In this document: positions 16,680 to 25,453 of the stretch, piece after piece | How the letters are laid out: each line of letters begins with the position of its first letter | Position numbering within the stretch: the first letter of the stretch is position 1 | Assembly (NCBI RefSeq): GCF_050030965.1 | Contig: NZ_CP188297.1 | Span: forward strand, 558,001-622,000 | DNA length: 64,000 nucleotides | Source: Glutamicibacter sp002979865 | GTDB lineage: Bacteria; Actinomycetota; Actinomycetes; Actinomycetales; Micrococcaceae | Reading direction: 5' to 3' | The notes under the pieces: model-generated | Databases searched by the model: none | Told to the model about the DNA's origin: nothing | Seen by the model: the letters and a program-made list of their open reading frames with translations, nothing else | Program-made: the position numbers and the translations under genes

Positions 16680-17864
16680 CTAGCCGCCGGAGATATCCAG
16701 CTCGGCGGCCTTGATCATTTCGCGGTGGGCATCGCTCATCACGCGGTTATCCAGCCAGCCGTCGGGGACGTGCGTCTTCTTCGGGTGGCCCGCACGTCCG
16801 CGGGTGCCTTCTGCGGCAACCCCCGGGTACGGCAGGTCCAGATCCAGCTGGTCCAGCAGTTCGCGCAGCACTGCCAGGGATGGCACCTGGGCCAGCTGCG
16901 AGCGGATTTCGCCGCCTACCGGGTAGCCCTTGAAGTACCAGGCAATGTGCTTGCGGATATCGCGCATGCCCTTGCCCTCGTCCTCGAAGAATTCGGCCAG
17001 CAGTTCGCCATGGCGGTATACGGTGTCGGCGACCTTGCGCACGCCCGGGCGGAAACGGTCTTCACGGCCCTCGAAGGCCGCCTGCAGGTCGCCGAAAATC
17101 CATGGCCGGCCCTGGCAGCCACGGCCTACCATGACGCCGGCGGCACCGGTCTGCTCAACCATTTCAATGGCATCCTCGGCACTGAAGATATCGCCGTTGC
17201 CCAGCACCGGCATGTCATCCATGGCTTCGCGCAAGGTCGTGATCGCGTCCCAGTCGGAGTGCCCTGCGTAGTACTGGCCGGCGGTGCGCGCGTGCAAGGT
17301 GACTGCGGCCGCACCGTGGTCCCGGGCAATTTTCGCTGATTCCAGGTAGGTCAGGTGGTCCTTGTCGATGCCGATGCGCATCTTCACGGTCAGCGGGATA
17401 TCGCCCTTGGCGGCCTCTGAGGTCGCGGCTTCGATGATGGAGGTGTAGAGATCCGACTTCCAGGGCAGGGCCGAGCCGCCGCCCTTGCGGGTGACCTTTG
17501 GAACTGGGCAGCCGAAGTTCAGGTCAACGTGGTCCGCCAGGTTTTCGTCAACCACCATGCGCACGGCAGCGCGCACGGTGCCGGGGTCCACGCCGTAGAT
17601 CTGGATGGAGCGGATCTCCTCGTCGGGATCGTGGGAGATGATGCGCAAGGATTCGGGGTTGCGTTCCACCAGTGCCCGGGCGGTCACCATTTCGGTCACG
17701 TACAGCCCGCCGCCATATTCGCGGCAGAGGCGGCGGAAGGCGCGGTTGGTCACCCCAGCCATCGGAGCAAGAACCACCGGGGTATCAATGGTCAGCTTGC
17801 CCAGCTGCAATGGAGGCAGCTTGAGGGTCGGGGTGTTGGTTGGCGCATCAGTCAGGGTCGTCAC
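16680..17864 (-). CDS. dusB: tRNA-dihydrouridine synthase
   Basis: FMN enzyme that reduces specific tRNA uridines to dihydrouridine. It shows LAPMAGVTNRAFR at the barrel entrance, the catalytic cysteine in NFGCPVPKVTRKGGG, LHARTAGQYY, PVLGNGDI and VMVGRGCQGRPW for FMN phosphate binding. The GTG at 17864 gives 394 residues. It is preferred because a GATAAT -10 box ends 6 nt before it, making a leaderless message; an in-frame GTG at 17882 would lie upstream of the promoter. It lies just upstream of dgt and may be co-transcribed with it. Confidence 0.93.
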   Translation of the reverse strand: MTTLTDAPTNTPTLKLPPLQLGKLTIDTPVVLAPMAGVTNRAFRRLCREYGGGLYVTEMVTARALVERNPESLRIISHDPDEEIRSIQIYGVDPGTVRAAVRMVVDENLADHVDLNFGCPVPKVTRKGGGSALPWKSDLYTSIIEAATSEAAKGDIPLTVKMRIGIDKDHLTYLESAKIARDHGAAAVTLHARTAGQYYAGHSDWDAITTLREAMDDMPVLGNGDIFSAEDAIEMVEQTGAAGVMVGRGCQGRPWIFGDLQAAFEGREDRFRPGVRKVADTVYRHGELLAEFFEDEGKGMRDIRKHIAWYFKGYPVGGEIRSQLAQVPSLAVLRELLDQLDLDLPYPGVAAEGTRGRAGHPKKTHVPDGWLDNRVMSDAHREMIKAAELDISGG

Positions 17865-17949
17865 CCATCCATTATCCCGCACGAACGCAAAACAGTAACT
17901 GAGATCTTCATCAAATCTTGATGCCGAGGCGCTGGATTATTGTCCTGAT

Positions 17950-18432
17950 GTGGACCAAAATGATGCAATGACAAGTAAATTTTCGGCGGCGCGGGTGGTT
18001 CTGCTGGCCCTTGCCGCCGCCATTGTGGCTTTGGTTATAGCCGCATTGCTCGTGGTTTCGCTGCGTTCGGCACCAGAGGTCCACGGGGAGAACACTCCGG
18101 AAGGGGTCGTGCAAAGATATCTGATGGCTTTCGAGGCCGAGGATTTGCCGGCCATGCAGGGCTACACCGTTGAAGGCCAATCCAGGACGCTGTGCTCTCC
18201 CGAACCCTACGCCCCGCAGCCGCTTGATGTGCAGCTGCTGCGCAGCACCGTCGGGGAGTCCAGCGCTACCGTGCGCACCAGGTTCAATACCCGCGACGCC
18301 CAATTCCTGCCCTTGGGGAATCTGTCCTCATATGAAGAGGCGTTCGAGCTGCGCAAGATCGATGGAGCCTGGCTGATTGACCGCATGCCGTGGCAGGTCG
18401 GCCTGTGCACCGCCGAGGAGATGGGTTACTGA
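17950..18432 (+). CDS. Single-TM exported protein of unknown function
   Basis: A 160-residue protein with one N-terminal hydrophobic helix (about 14-40, VVLLALAAAIVALVIAALLVV) acting as anchor, then an extracellular domain beginning TPEGVVQRYLMAFEAEDLPAMQ. That pattern resembles small NTF2/DUF4878-like secreted domains with a Cys pair (C61, C153 approximately). GTG at 17950 and ATG at 17968 are both possible starts and no clear Shine-Dalgarno decides. Its TGA overlaps the next gene's ATG by one base, so the two products are probably made together and may interact. Confidence 0.6.
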   Translation: MDQNDAMTSKFSAARVVLLALAAAIVALVIAALLVVSLRSAPEVHGENTPEGVVQRYLMAFEAEDLPAMQGYTVEGQSRTLCSPEPYAPQPLDVQLLRSTVGESSATVRTRFNTRDAQFLPLGNLSSYEEAFELRKIDGAWLIDRMPWQVGLCTAEEMGY

Positions 18433-20078
18433 TGGCCGCAACCGCCCCGGCGTTCCACGTGCAAAGCAGCAGCGTGCTGCGTCCGGTGATCCTCCACGGC
18501 TTGCTGTTCGTGCTGTTGATGGTCTCGGCTACGGGCTTGTCTACGCTCTTTACCGCGCTCTTCCATGGTTTCGATTCCTTGCTGGTCAGCACCGAGCAGC
18601 TGGCGATGGCCTTCACCTTCACCCTGGTTGGAATCCCCTTGGCCTGGCTGTTGTGGCGTTCCATCCGCAAGCGCTTGGCCCGGCCGTCGGCCTTCGACTC
18701 AGCCATCTGGTCCTTGCAGGCCTCGGCCGCGTACCTTGCCACCCTGGCTGCCAGCAGCTGCGCCGCGCTGGCGTTCCTGGCGGGACTTGTTTCCGCAGCC
18801 CGCGACGGTGCATGGCAGTCGACGCTGGCGGTGGCCTTGGGCTGGGGCACGGTGTGCGCCTGGCAGCACCGCCAAATCACTTCATCGCGTACGGCACCGC
18901 GGCAATTCGCCCAGCTGGCGGCCACCGCGGGAAATTACTTCAGCATGGTGCTCTTCGCGCTTTCGCTGATTGCCACGCTGACGGTCGCGTTGGAAATCCT
19001 GGTCGTGCCGGAAAACACCCTGGTGGGCCCCACCGGCATGCCGAATCTGCTGATGGCGCTGGTCTGGCTGGCAGGTTCCTCGGCCCTGTGGTTCTGGCAT
19101 TGGAAACTGCGCAGAGTTCAGAAGATGTCCAATCTCCTGAACAGCGTCCTGCTGGTTGTATTGGGCCTGGCCGCACCGGCGTTGGCGTTCCTGCTGGCGA
19201 TCGCCGAGCTGGTTTCCTGGGTGTGGCCGCAGGCATGGACGGCGCAGGAACGCACCGAGCTGTTCCTCGACGGCGGTCCAAGCCTGCTGGCCATCATTGT
19301 GGCGGCCGCGGTTCTCTGGATTTACCACCAGTCCCAGCTGCGTTCCGGGCTGCACCCTGCCGCCGTGGTTGGCGCAGCGCACCTGGCGCTGAGCGGTGTC
19401 AGCCTGGCCGTGCTGGCTACCGGGCTGGGCATGGTGGTCAATGCGCTCTTCGCAGCACTCGGGTCCAGCGTCTCGGTGGGCTACTCCGCGGGTTTGCTGG
19501 GCCATGGTCTCGGCTTGCTCGCCTTCGGAGCCGCCGCATGGCTTTGGTACTTCAAGCCCTGGAAGCCCTTCCCGGCAGACTCGCGCAGCGCCTATTTGGT
19601 CCTGTTCTTCGGAGCCAGTTCCGTCGTCGCGCTGGTTTCCCTGCTGGTCTTCGGGTACCGGATTTTCGAGTTCTACCTGGAACCCGATTCTCGTCTTGAT
19701 TCCCTCCTGGACACCGTTCGCGGCCCGCTGGGCTGGCTGGTTGCGACCGCTGCCGTGGCCGGCTACCACTTTGCGCTGTGGCGTTCGGATAAGGATTCCA
19801 GAGCCGGTTCTTCCGGAGAATCCATTGCCTCTCAGGGGGCGATAACACGTCGAGCAGTGGTAATCGTTGGCCCGGCGGCTTCCGAGCCGATGGCGGCTCA
19901 GCTCAAAGCGCGCCCGGAGCTAGCGGTGACGTGGATGGCTTCGTCCGGCCCTGCATTGGACGACCGGGCCGAGGTGTCGGTGCTGGCGCGCATCGAGGAA
20001 TACCTGGCAACTCATCATGATTCCTTCATGGTTCTTGCCGAAGCTGACGGGTCGGTGCGTTTTATCAATCTCGCCTAG
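18432..20078 (+). CDS. Polytopic membrane protein, DUF5671-like
   Basis: A 548-residue protein with about 12 membrane segments arranged in repeated four-helix-like units, recalling the DUF5671 repeats of actinobacteria. A soluble C-terminal part of about 90 residues (from RRAVVIVGPAASEP) follows. It contains no recognised catalytic motif. The ATG overlaps the stop of the preceding single-TM gene (TGATG), which sets the start; an upstream in-frame ATG lies inside that gene. No function is known. A two-component membrane complex with its neighbour is a reasonable guess. Confidence 0.65.
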   Translation: MAATAPAFHVQSSSVLRPVILHGLLFVLLMVSATGLSTLFTALFHGFDSLLVSTEQLAMAFTFTLVGIPLAWLLWRSIRKRLARPSAFDSAIWSLQASAAYLATLAASSCAALAFLAGLVSAARDGAWQSTLAVALGWGTVCAWQHRQITSSRTAPRQFAQLAATAGNYFSMVLFALSLIATLTVALEILVVPENTLVGPTGMPNLLMALVWLAGSSALWFWHWKLRRVQKMSNLLNSVLLVVLGLAAPALAFLLAIAELVSWVWPQAWTAQERTELFLDGGPSLLAIIVAAAVLWIYHQSQLRSGLHPAAVVGAAHLALSGVSLAVLATGLGMVVNALFAALGSSVSVGYSAGLLGHGLGLLAFGAAAWLWYFKPWKPFPADSRSAYLVLFFGASSVVALVSLLVFGYRIFEFYLEPDSRLDSLLDTVRGPLGWLVATAAVAGYHFALWRSDKDSRAGSSGESIASQGAITRRAVVIVGPAASEPMAAQLKARPELAVTWMASSGPALDDRAEVSVLARIEEYLATHHDSFMVLAEADGSVRFINLA

Positions 20079-20126
20079 TCGGAACGCATTCAGCACCAAT
20101 TCGTAAATAGGTGCGTCTATTGGGAC

Positions 20127-20145
20127 TTATTTTGCCCTAAACTAA
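20127..20145. promoter_or_regulatory. Possible DtxR/IdeR iron box
   Basis: The 19 bases match 13 of 19 positions of the DtxR/IdeR consensus (half-sites TTAGGTTAG and CTAACCTAA), with the right half CTAAACTAA strongest (8 of 9). It lies about 70 nt upstream of the first siderophore permease gene. Iron repression is expected for this operon, but the left half is weak. Confidence 0.45.
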
Positions 20146-20213
20146 AAACATCATGGTAGTGTGACTTTTCGTGCTCGCGATTCAGTGAGTGTTCCCTAAT
20201 TACGGAAAGTCGC

Positions 20214-21290
20214 ATGACCCTCCTTGCGCCGCATCAGCCCGCCAACAAGTCCGATCAAGCCAAAGCCGCCCATGGATCAGCAGGATTGGCCGCCAGCAAT
20301 GCTTGGAAGTCAGCGGCCTTGGCCCTCTGCCTCGGCTTGCTCGCAGTCGCCCTCTTCGCGTCTTTGGGCATTGGAGCAAAGGCGATTGCGCCGCTGGCTG
20401 CCGGGCAGGCGCTATGGGGAATTGGCACACCCGAAACACTGGTGATCATCAACGAGCTGCGCCTGCCGCGCACCGCGATTGGGCTCCTGGCAGGAATGTC
20501 CCTGGCTGTTGGCGGCGCATTGATTCAGGCACTGACCCGCAATCCGCTGGCAGATCCCGGTATCCTCGGGGTCAATGCGGGCGCCGGATTCGCCGTCGTG
20601 CTCGCTGTGGCGTTCCTCGGCATCACCCACATTTCCCAGTACATCTGGTTCGCCTTCGCCGGAGCCGTGCTGGCCACCCTCGCGGTATACCTCATTGGAT
20701 CGCGTGGCCGCGGTGGAGCGACACCGGCCAGGCTGACCTTGTCCGGCGTCGCACTGGGCGCCGTGCTGGGAGGAATTTCCAACGGGATGACCCTGCTCAA
20801 CCCCGAGGCTTTTGACCGCATGCGCTATTGGGGCGCGGGAACCTTGAACAACCGCACCCTGCCCATGGTGGGCGTCATCGCCCCTTTCGTTATCCTGGGG
20901 CTGGTCTTGGCGGTGCTGTGCACCCGCTCGCTGAACACATTGGCCTTGGGCGATGAGGCCAGCCTCGCGCTGGGTACCAATATCGGCCTGACCCGCGCAG
21001 TGGTGATTGTGGCGGTCACCCTGCTCTGCGGCGCAGCGACCGCCGCCGCCGGCCCGATCGGCTTCGTGGGCTTGATGATCCCGCATATCAGCCGTTGGAT
21101 CGTCGGACCGGATCAGCGATGGATCCTGTGTTTCTCGATGATCCTCGGCCCGGTGCTGTTGCTCGTTTCCGATGTGCTCGGCCGCATCGTTGTCCCGCCC
21201 GGCGAAATGCAGGTGGGGGTCGTCACGGCCTTGCTTGGCGCTCCGGTGCTGATTTGGCTGGTTCGGCGCAAGCAGGCTAGCGGACTATGA
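20214..21290 (+). CDS. FecCD-family siderophore ABC permease 1
   Basis: Membrane subunit of 358 residues with about 9-10 TM helices, for import of ferric siderophore. FecCD hallmarks are LRLPRTAIGLLAGMSLAVGGALIQALTRNPLADPGILGVNAGAG (about 80-125), WGAGTLNNRT and AAAGPIGFVGLMIPHISR (about 275-295). A GGAAAG Shine-Dalgarno precedes the ATG. It overlaps the next permease by 4 nt (ATGA), so the two halves of the channel are translated together. Confidence 0.95.
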   Translation: MTLLAPHQPANKSDQAKAAHGSAGLAASNAWKSAALALCLGLLAVALFASLGIGAKAIAPLAAGQALWGIGTPETLVIINELRLPRTAIGLLAGMSLAVGGALIQALTRNPLADPGILGVNAGAGFAVVLAVAFLGITHISQYIWFAFAGAVLATLAVYLIGSRGRGGATPARLTLSGVALGAVLGGISNGMTLLNPEAFDRMRYWGAGTLNNRTLPMVGVIAPFVILGLVLAVLCTRSLNTLALGDEASLALGTNIGLTRAVVIVAVTLLCGAATAAAGPIGFVGLMIPHISRWIVGPDQRWILCFSMILGPVLLLVSDVLGRIVVPPGEMQVGVVTALLGAPVLIWLVRRKQASGL

Positions 21291-22333
21291 GTGCTGTGGA
21301 TTTCGGCCCGGGCCACCGGGTACTGCGCATTGGACGCATCTGGTTGCGCGTGCAACCACGTCAGCTGCTTCTCGCCGCACTGCTCTCGGTGTTGGCGGCC
21401 GCCCTGGGCCTCTACGCGTTGGCCACTGGCGACTACACGCTGGGCTTGGGCGAAGTGCTCAATACCCTGGCTGGAGCCGGGGAGGCCAGCAGCCAGCGGG
21501 TGGTGCTGCAATGGCGGCTGCCCCGCGTTCTGATGGCACTGCTATTGGGCGCAGCGCTAGGCGCCAGCGGGGCGATTTTCCAATCCATGACCCGCAATCC
21601 CCTGGGTTCTCCAGACATTATCGGATTCAATACCGGTGCCTATACCGGTGCGCTGGCCGTCATGCTGGTCTTCGGCGGCGGGTATTTCCAGGTGGCACTC
21701 GGTGCATTGGCTGGTGGCTTGGCCACCGCGGCCGTGGTGTATGCCTTGTCCTTTAAGAACGGTTCTGAGGGATTCCGGCTGATCATCGTCGGGATCGCGG
21801 TCAGCGCGATCCTCGCTTCGGCCAACACCTGGCTGATCTTGCGCAGCGAGCTGGAGGACGCCATGTCCGCGGCCATCTGGGGTGCCGGCTCGCTGAATGC
21901 CATCGGCTGGGACCAGGCCATACCGGCCGCAGCGGTCGCGTTGCCTCTCGCGCTGGGCGCCATGGCCTGCACGCGCAGGATGCGCCTGCTGGAATTGGGC
22001 GATGACGCTGCTGTGGCGCTGGGCATCAACACCGAATCCAGCAAGCTGTCCTTGCTGGTGATCGGGGTGGCGTTGACTGCCCTGGCCACCGCGGCGGCAG
22101 GCCCCATCGCCTTCATCTCGCTAGCTGCTCCGCAAATCGCGCGCCGGATCATGGGCAGCGCAGGCGTGTCGTTGGCTTACTCGGCATTGCTCGGCGCCGT
22201 GCTGCTGCTGGCCAGCGATGTGCTGGCCCAGCGCGTTTTGGAGAACACTTCCCTGCCGGTTGGCGTAGTCACCGTCAGCATCGGCGGGGTCTACCTGATC
22301 TGGCTACTACTTCGTGAGGCACGACGCCAATGA
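21287..22333 (+). CDS. FecCD-family siderophore ABC permease 2
   Basis: Second membrane subunit, 348 residues, paired with the preceding one in a heterodimeric channel. It has the same hallmarks: LPRVLMALLLGAALGASGA, then MTRNPLGSPDIIGFNTGAY, IWGAGSLNAIGWDQ and AAAGPIAFISLAAPQIARR. Starts and stops overlap by 4 nt on both sides, giving a tightly coupled operon. Confidence 0.95.
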   Translation: MSAVDFGPGHRVLRIGRIWLRVQPRQLLLAALLSVLAAALGLYALATGDYTLGLGEVLNTLAGAGEASSQRVVLQWRLPRVLMALLLGAALGASGAIFQSMTRNPLGSPDIIGFNTGAYTGALAVMLVFGGGYFQVALGALAGGLATAAVVYALSFKNGSEGFRLIIVGIAVSAILASANTWLILRSELEDAMSAAIWGAGSLNAIGWDQAIPAAAVALPLALGAMACTRRMRLLELGDDAAVALGINTESSKLSLLVIGVALTALATAAAGPIAFISLAAPQIARRIMGSAGVSLAYSALLGAVLLLASDVLAQRVLENTSLPVGVVTVSIGGVYLIWLLLREARRQ

Positions 22334-23130
22334 GCATGACCCATCCGCAGCTATCCGCCGACCGGCTCACCTTGGGCTACGGGCCATCGGCCATCTCCGA
22401 AAACCTCTCGCTATCCATCCCCCCGGGCTCGTTTACGGTCGTCATTGGACCCAACGCCTGCGGCAAATCGACCTTGCTGCGCGCCCTGTCCAGGGTGCTG
22501 AAGCCTTCCTCCGGCCAGGTCATCCTGGATGGCAAACCGATCCTGTCCCTGCCAGCCAAGCAGGTGGCCCAGCGGCTGGGGCTGCTGCCGCAGTCCTCCA
22601 TCGCCCCGGATGGCATCACCGTTGCGGATCTGATCGCCCGCGGCCGCAGCCCGCACCAAGGCTTGTTCTCCCAATGGTCTGCCGCGGACGAGCAAGCAGT
22701 GCTCAGCGCCATGCACGCCACAGGCACCACCGGGCTCTCCCAGCGGCTGGTCGACGAACTATCCGGCGGGCAACGCCAACGCGTCTGGATCGCTATGGTA
22801 CTGGCCCAGCAGACTCCTTTGCTGCTGCTCGATGAACCGACCACCTTCTTGGACATCTCCCACCAGATCGAAATCATGGAACTGTGCCGCAGGCTCAACG
22901 AGCAACAGGGCAATACGGTGGTTGCGGTGCTCCATGACTTGAACCAAGCGTGCCGCTACGCCACGCACCTGATCGCGATGAAATCCGGTGAGATCGTCGC
23001 CGCAGGACCTCCCTCGCAGATTGTCACCGAGGAACTGATCCGCGAGGTTTTCGCCTTGCCCTGCACCATCATCCAGGATCCCGTCTCGCACACACCACTC
23101 GTGATCCCGCTGGGCCACGAGGCCATCTAA
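22330..23130 (+). CDS. Siderophore ABC transporter ATPase
   Basis: Cytoplasmic ATP-binding subunit of 266 residues (FepC type). Walker A is GPNACGKSTLL, the Q-loop lies in GLLPQSSIAPDG, the signature is LSGGQRQRVWIAM, Walker B is LLLLDEPTTFLD and the switch His is in VLHDLNQAC. It overlaps the second permease by 4 nt and precedes the binding-protein gene by 13 nt. Confidence 0.96.
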   Translation: MSMTHPQLSADRLTLGYGPSAISENLSLSIPPGSFTVVIGPNACGKSTLLRALSRVLKPSSGQVILDGKPILSLPAKQVAQRLGLLPQSSIAPDGITVADLIARGRSPHQGLFSQWSAADEQAVLSAMHATGTTGLSQRLVDELSGGQRQRVWIAMVLAQQTPLLLLDEPTTFLDISHQIEIMELCRRLNEQQGNTVVAVLHDLNQACRYATHLIAMKSGEIVAAGPPSQIVTEELIREVFALPCTIIQDPVSHTPLVIPLGHEAI

Positions 23131-23143
23131 GACGGAAAAGAAC

Positions 23144-24112
23144 ATGCAACCAATGACCCGACGCGTCTTTTTCGGCGCAGCTTCGCTGGCCGCAGCCCTG
23201 GCCCTGGCCGCCTGCAGCCCGAGCACCCAGGCCGCTTCCCCTTCAAGCGGCGAAGCCAGCGCAGCGTGGAGCTTCACCGATTCCGGCTATGGAAAAACCA
23301 TCTCCATGGATGCCGCACCGCAAACGCTGGTCACCGATTCCTATTCGGCTGCGGCACTCTGGGACTACGGCATCCGCCCCTCGGGCGTCTTCGGATACGG
23401 TTTGGACGAGTCGGGCAGCCTGGCCCTTGGCAGTGCGGATCCAGCAGAGATGACCATCATCGGCCAGGACGGAGAGTTCAGCCTGGAGAAGTTGCTTGGC
23501 CTCGACCCGGATCTGATCGTGGGCTTCGGCAATGCCGAAGGCACGGGCTGGACCTGGTGGGATGACAAGGTCCAGGCAGAGGCCACTGCCACGGCTCCAT
23601 TCCTGGGCATCAAATTTGGCAACCGGCCTGTTCTGGAGGTCATCGAGGACTATGAATCATTGGCCAAGTCATTGGGTGGGGATATTGCGTCGCAGTCCGC
23701 CGCCAAGGCCGACTACCAAGCCAAACTTGAACAGTTGCGTGCCTTGGCCAAGGACCAGCCGTTGCGGATCATCGCGCTCAATGGGTATGACGACCTGTAC
23801 GTCGGCCAAAAATCACTGGGCCAGCTGGCCCTGCTGGACGAACTCGGATTCGATATTGTCGGCCAGACCGAGGACAGCGGCTGGGCTTCAATGAGCTGGG
23901 AGAAGGTTGCCGATTACCCTGCCGATGTGGTGCTGAGCTATTCGGGCACCGCGCAGCAGGTCAAGGACCATCCCGTCTTCGAGTCTTTGCCAGCGGTAGA
24001 GGCCAGCCAGGTGGTCGAATGGGATGATAAGCGTCCGTTCACCTACAGCAGCTATGCGCAATGGTTCGACGAGCTGATCGCAGTGCTCAACACAGCCAAG
24101 AGCCTGAACTAG
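23144..24112 (+). CDS. Siderophore-binding lipoprotein
   Basis: Substrate-binding protein of 322 residues for the preceding transporter. A twin-Arg-like start MTRRVFFGAASLAAALALAAC ends in the lipobox LAAC, so the mature protein is lipid-anchored. The FepB/FatB-type fold is recognised from AAALWDYGIRPSGVFGYG, LLGLDPDLIVGFG and a C-terminal YSSYAQWFDELIAVL helix. The ATG at 23144 and the one three codons later are both possible. It is the last gene of the operon. Confidence 0.93.
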   Translation: MQPMTRRVFFGAASLAAALALAACSPSTQAASPSSGEASAAWSFTDSGYGKTISMDAAPQTLVTDSYSAAALWDYGIRPSGVFGYGLDESGSLALGSADPAEMTIIGQDGEFSLEKLLGLDPDLIVGFGNAEGTGWTWWDDKVQAEATATAPFLGIKFGNRPVLEVIEDYESLAKSLGGDIASQSAAKADYQAKLEQLRALAKDQPLRIIALNGYDDLYVGQKSLGQLALLDELGFDIVGQTEDSGWASMSWEKVADYPADVVLSYSGTAQQVKDHPVFESLPAVEASQVVEWDDKRPFTYSSYAQWFDELIAVLNTAKSLN

Positions 24113-24129
24113 GGGCATTGCGCCGAGGT

Positions 24130-24167
24130 CCGGTACCCGGGCGCCACGAGGCGCACCGGGGTGCCGG
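24130..24167. terminator. GC-rich stem-loop between convergent genes
   Basis: CCGGTACCC pairs with GGGTGCCGG (one G-U), and GCGCC pairs with GGCGC inside. It sits between the siderophore operon and the convergent chromate transporter gene. It has no T run, so termination by it is only likely. Confidence 0.5.
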
Positions 24168-24190
24168 CCCCAGCAGCTCACCGAGCCTGC

Positions 24191-25408
24191 CTAAGCCAGC
24201 ACGCCCAGCAGCACTCCCCCGAGCGCACCGATGGCCACGACAATCCATGGGGCCATCTTCCAGGCGGTCAGCAAAACAAAGCAGAGCAAGGCCAGGACGA
24301 AAGCGGGAGCAGAAGTAATCGCCGAGGTGAAGACCGGGTTGTACAGTGCGGCGGCGAGCACCCCGACCACTGCCGCGTTGGCGCCATGCATGATGGCCCT
24401 GGCGGCAGGCCAGTGGCTCACCCGGTTCCAGAACGGCAGCACGCCGAGCAGCAGCAGGAAGCCCGGAAGGAAAATGGCAAGCAAGGCGATGAGCGCTCCG
24501 GCAGCGCCGCCGGGACCCGAGTCGACGAGGACGCCAAGGTACGCGGCGAAGGTGAAGAGCGGTCCGGGCATGGCCTGGGCCGCGCCGTAGCCGGCGAGGA
24601 ATTCTTGGGAACTGATCAGCCCGGGATCCACGACTGCGCTTTGGAGCAGCGGCAGGACCACGTGCCCGCCGCCAAAGACCAGGGCGCCGGAGCGGTAGAA
24701 CGCATCGATGAAGCCCAGCAGATCCCAGCCCGTTGCAAGGGCTGCCACCGGCAACCCGAAAAGCAGGATGGCGAACAGCGACAGGCAGCTGATGCCCACG
24801 GTCCTTGATACCGGAAACTGCATAGCCGCCGCTGCTCCGGCATCCTTGCCGCGGCACCAGAAATATCCTGCCAATGCGCCGAAGGCAATGGCCAGGACCT
24901 GCCCGAAGCTTCCGGCCAAAAGCAGCGCCGATCCGGCGGCGACAACCGCAATGGCGGCACGGGCACGATCCGGAGCCAGGTTCCTTGCCATGCCCAGTAC
25001 CGCGTGGGCGATGATGGCGACCGCAACGATTTTCAGGCCGGCCAGCAGCCCGGTACCGATGGGACCGCTGAACAGCGAAGCGCCGAAGGCGAAGACCGCC
25101 ATCACCACCGCAGAGGGCAGGGTGAACGCCAGGAATGCCGCCAGGGCACCGCGCATTCCGGCCCGGTGCAAGCCCAAGCCGAAACCGACCTGGCTGGATG
25201 CCGGGCCCGGCAGGAACTGGCTCAATGCGACCAGTTGGGCGTACTGCTGGTCATCGAGCCAGCGGCGGCGATCAACCAGTTCGGTGCGGAAGTATCCCAA
25301 GTGGGCGATGGGACCGCCAAAAGAGGTCAAGCCGAGCTTCAGGAAGACCTTGAAGACTTCCCTGGCCGAGCCCTGTGCCATGCGCTGTGATTCCATGGAT
25401 TCCAGCAT
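24191..25408 (-). CDS. chrA: Chromate transporter (ChrA, two-domain)
   Basis: Membrane protein of 405 residues of the CHR family, which exports chromate; some homologues have other anions as substrate. Two homologous halves are visible. The first has LGLTSFGGPIAHLGYFR, then ALSQFLPGPASSQVGFGLG. The second begins FIDAFYRSGALVFGGGHVVLPLL and continues with FLAGYGAAQAMPGPLFTFAAYLG. The paired FGGP/FGGG and PGP motifs are diagnostic. ATG at 25408 or the one at the fourth codon may be used. Confidence 0.93.
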   Translation of the reverse strand: MLESMESQRMAQGSAREVFKVFLKLGLTSFGGPIAHLGYFRTELVDRRRWLDDQQYAQLVALSQFLPGPASSQVGFGLGLHRAGMRGALAAFLAFTLPSAVVMAVFAFGASLFSGPIGTGLLAGLKIVAVAIIAHAVLGMARNLAPDRARAAIAVVAAGSALLLAGSFGQVLAIAFGALAGYFWCRGKDAGAAAAMQFPVSRTVGISCLSLFAILLFGLPVAALATGWDLLGFIDAFYRSGALVFGGGHVVLPLLQSAVVDPGLISSQEFLAGYGAAQAMPGPLFTFAAYLGVLVDSGPGGAAGALIALLAIFLPGFLLLLGVLPFWNRVSHWPAARAIMHGANAAVVGVLAAALYNPVFTSAITSAPAFVLALLCFVLLTAWKMAPWIVVAIGALGGVLLGVLA

Positions 25409-25453
25409 AAGTCGTGGAGGAAAACGGAAGGTAAACAGCGATAGCGCGCCACG

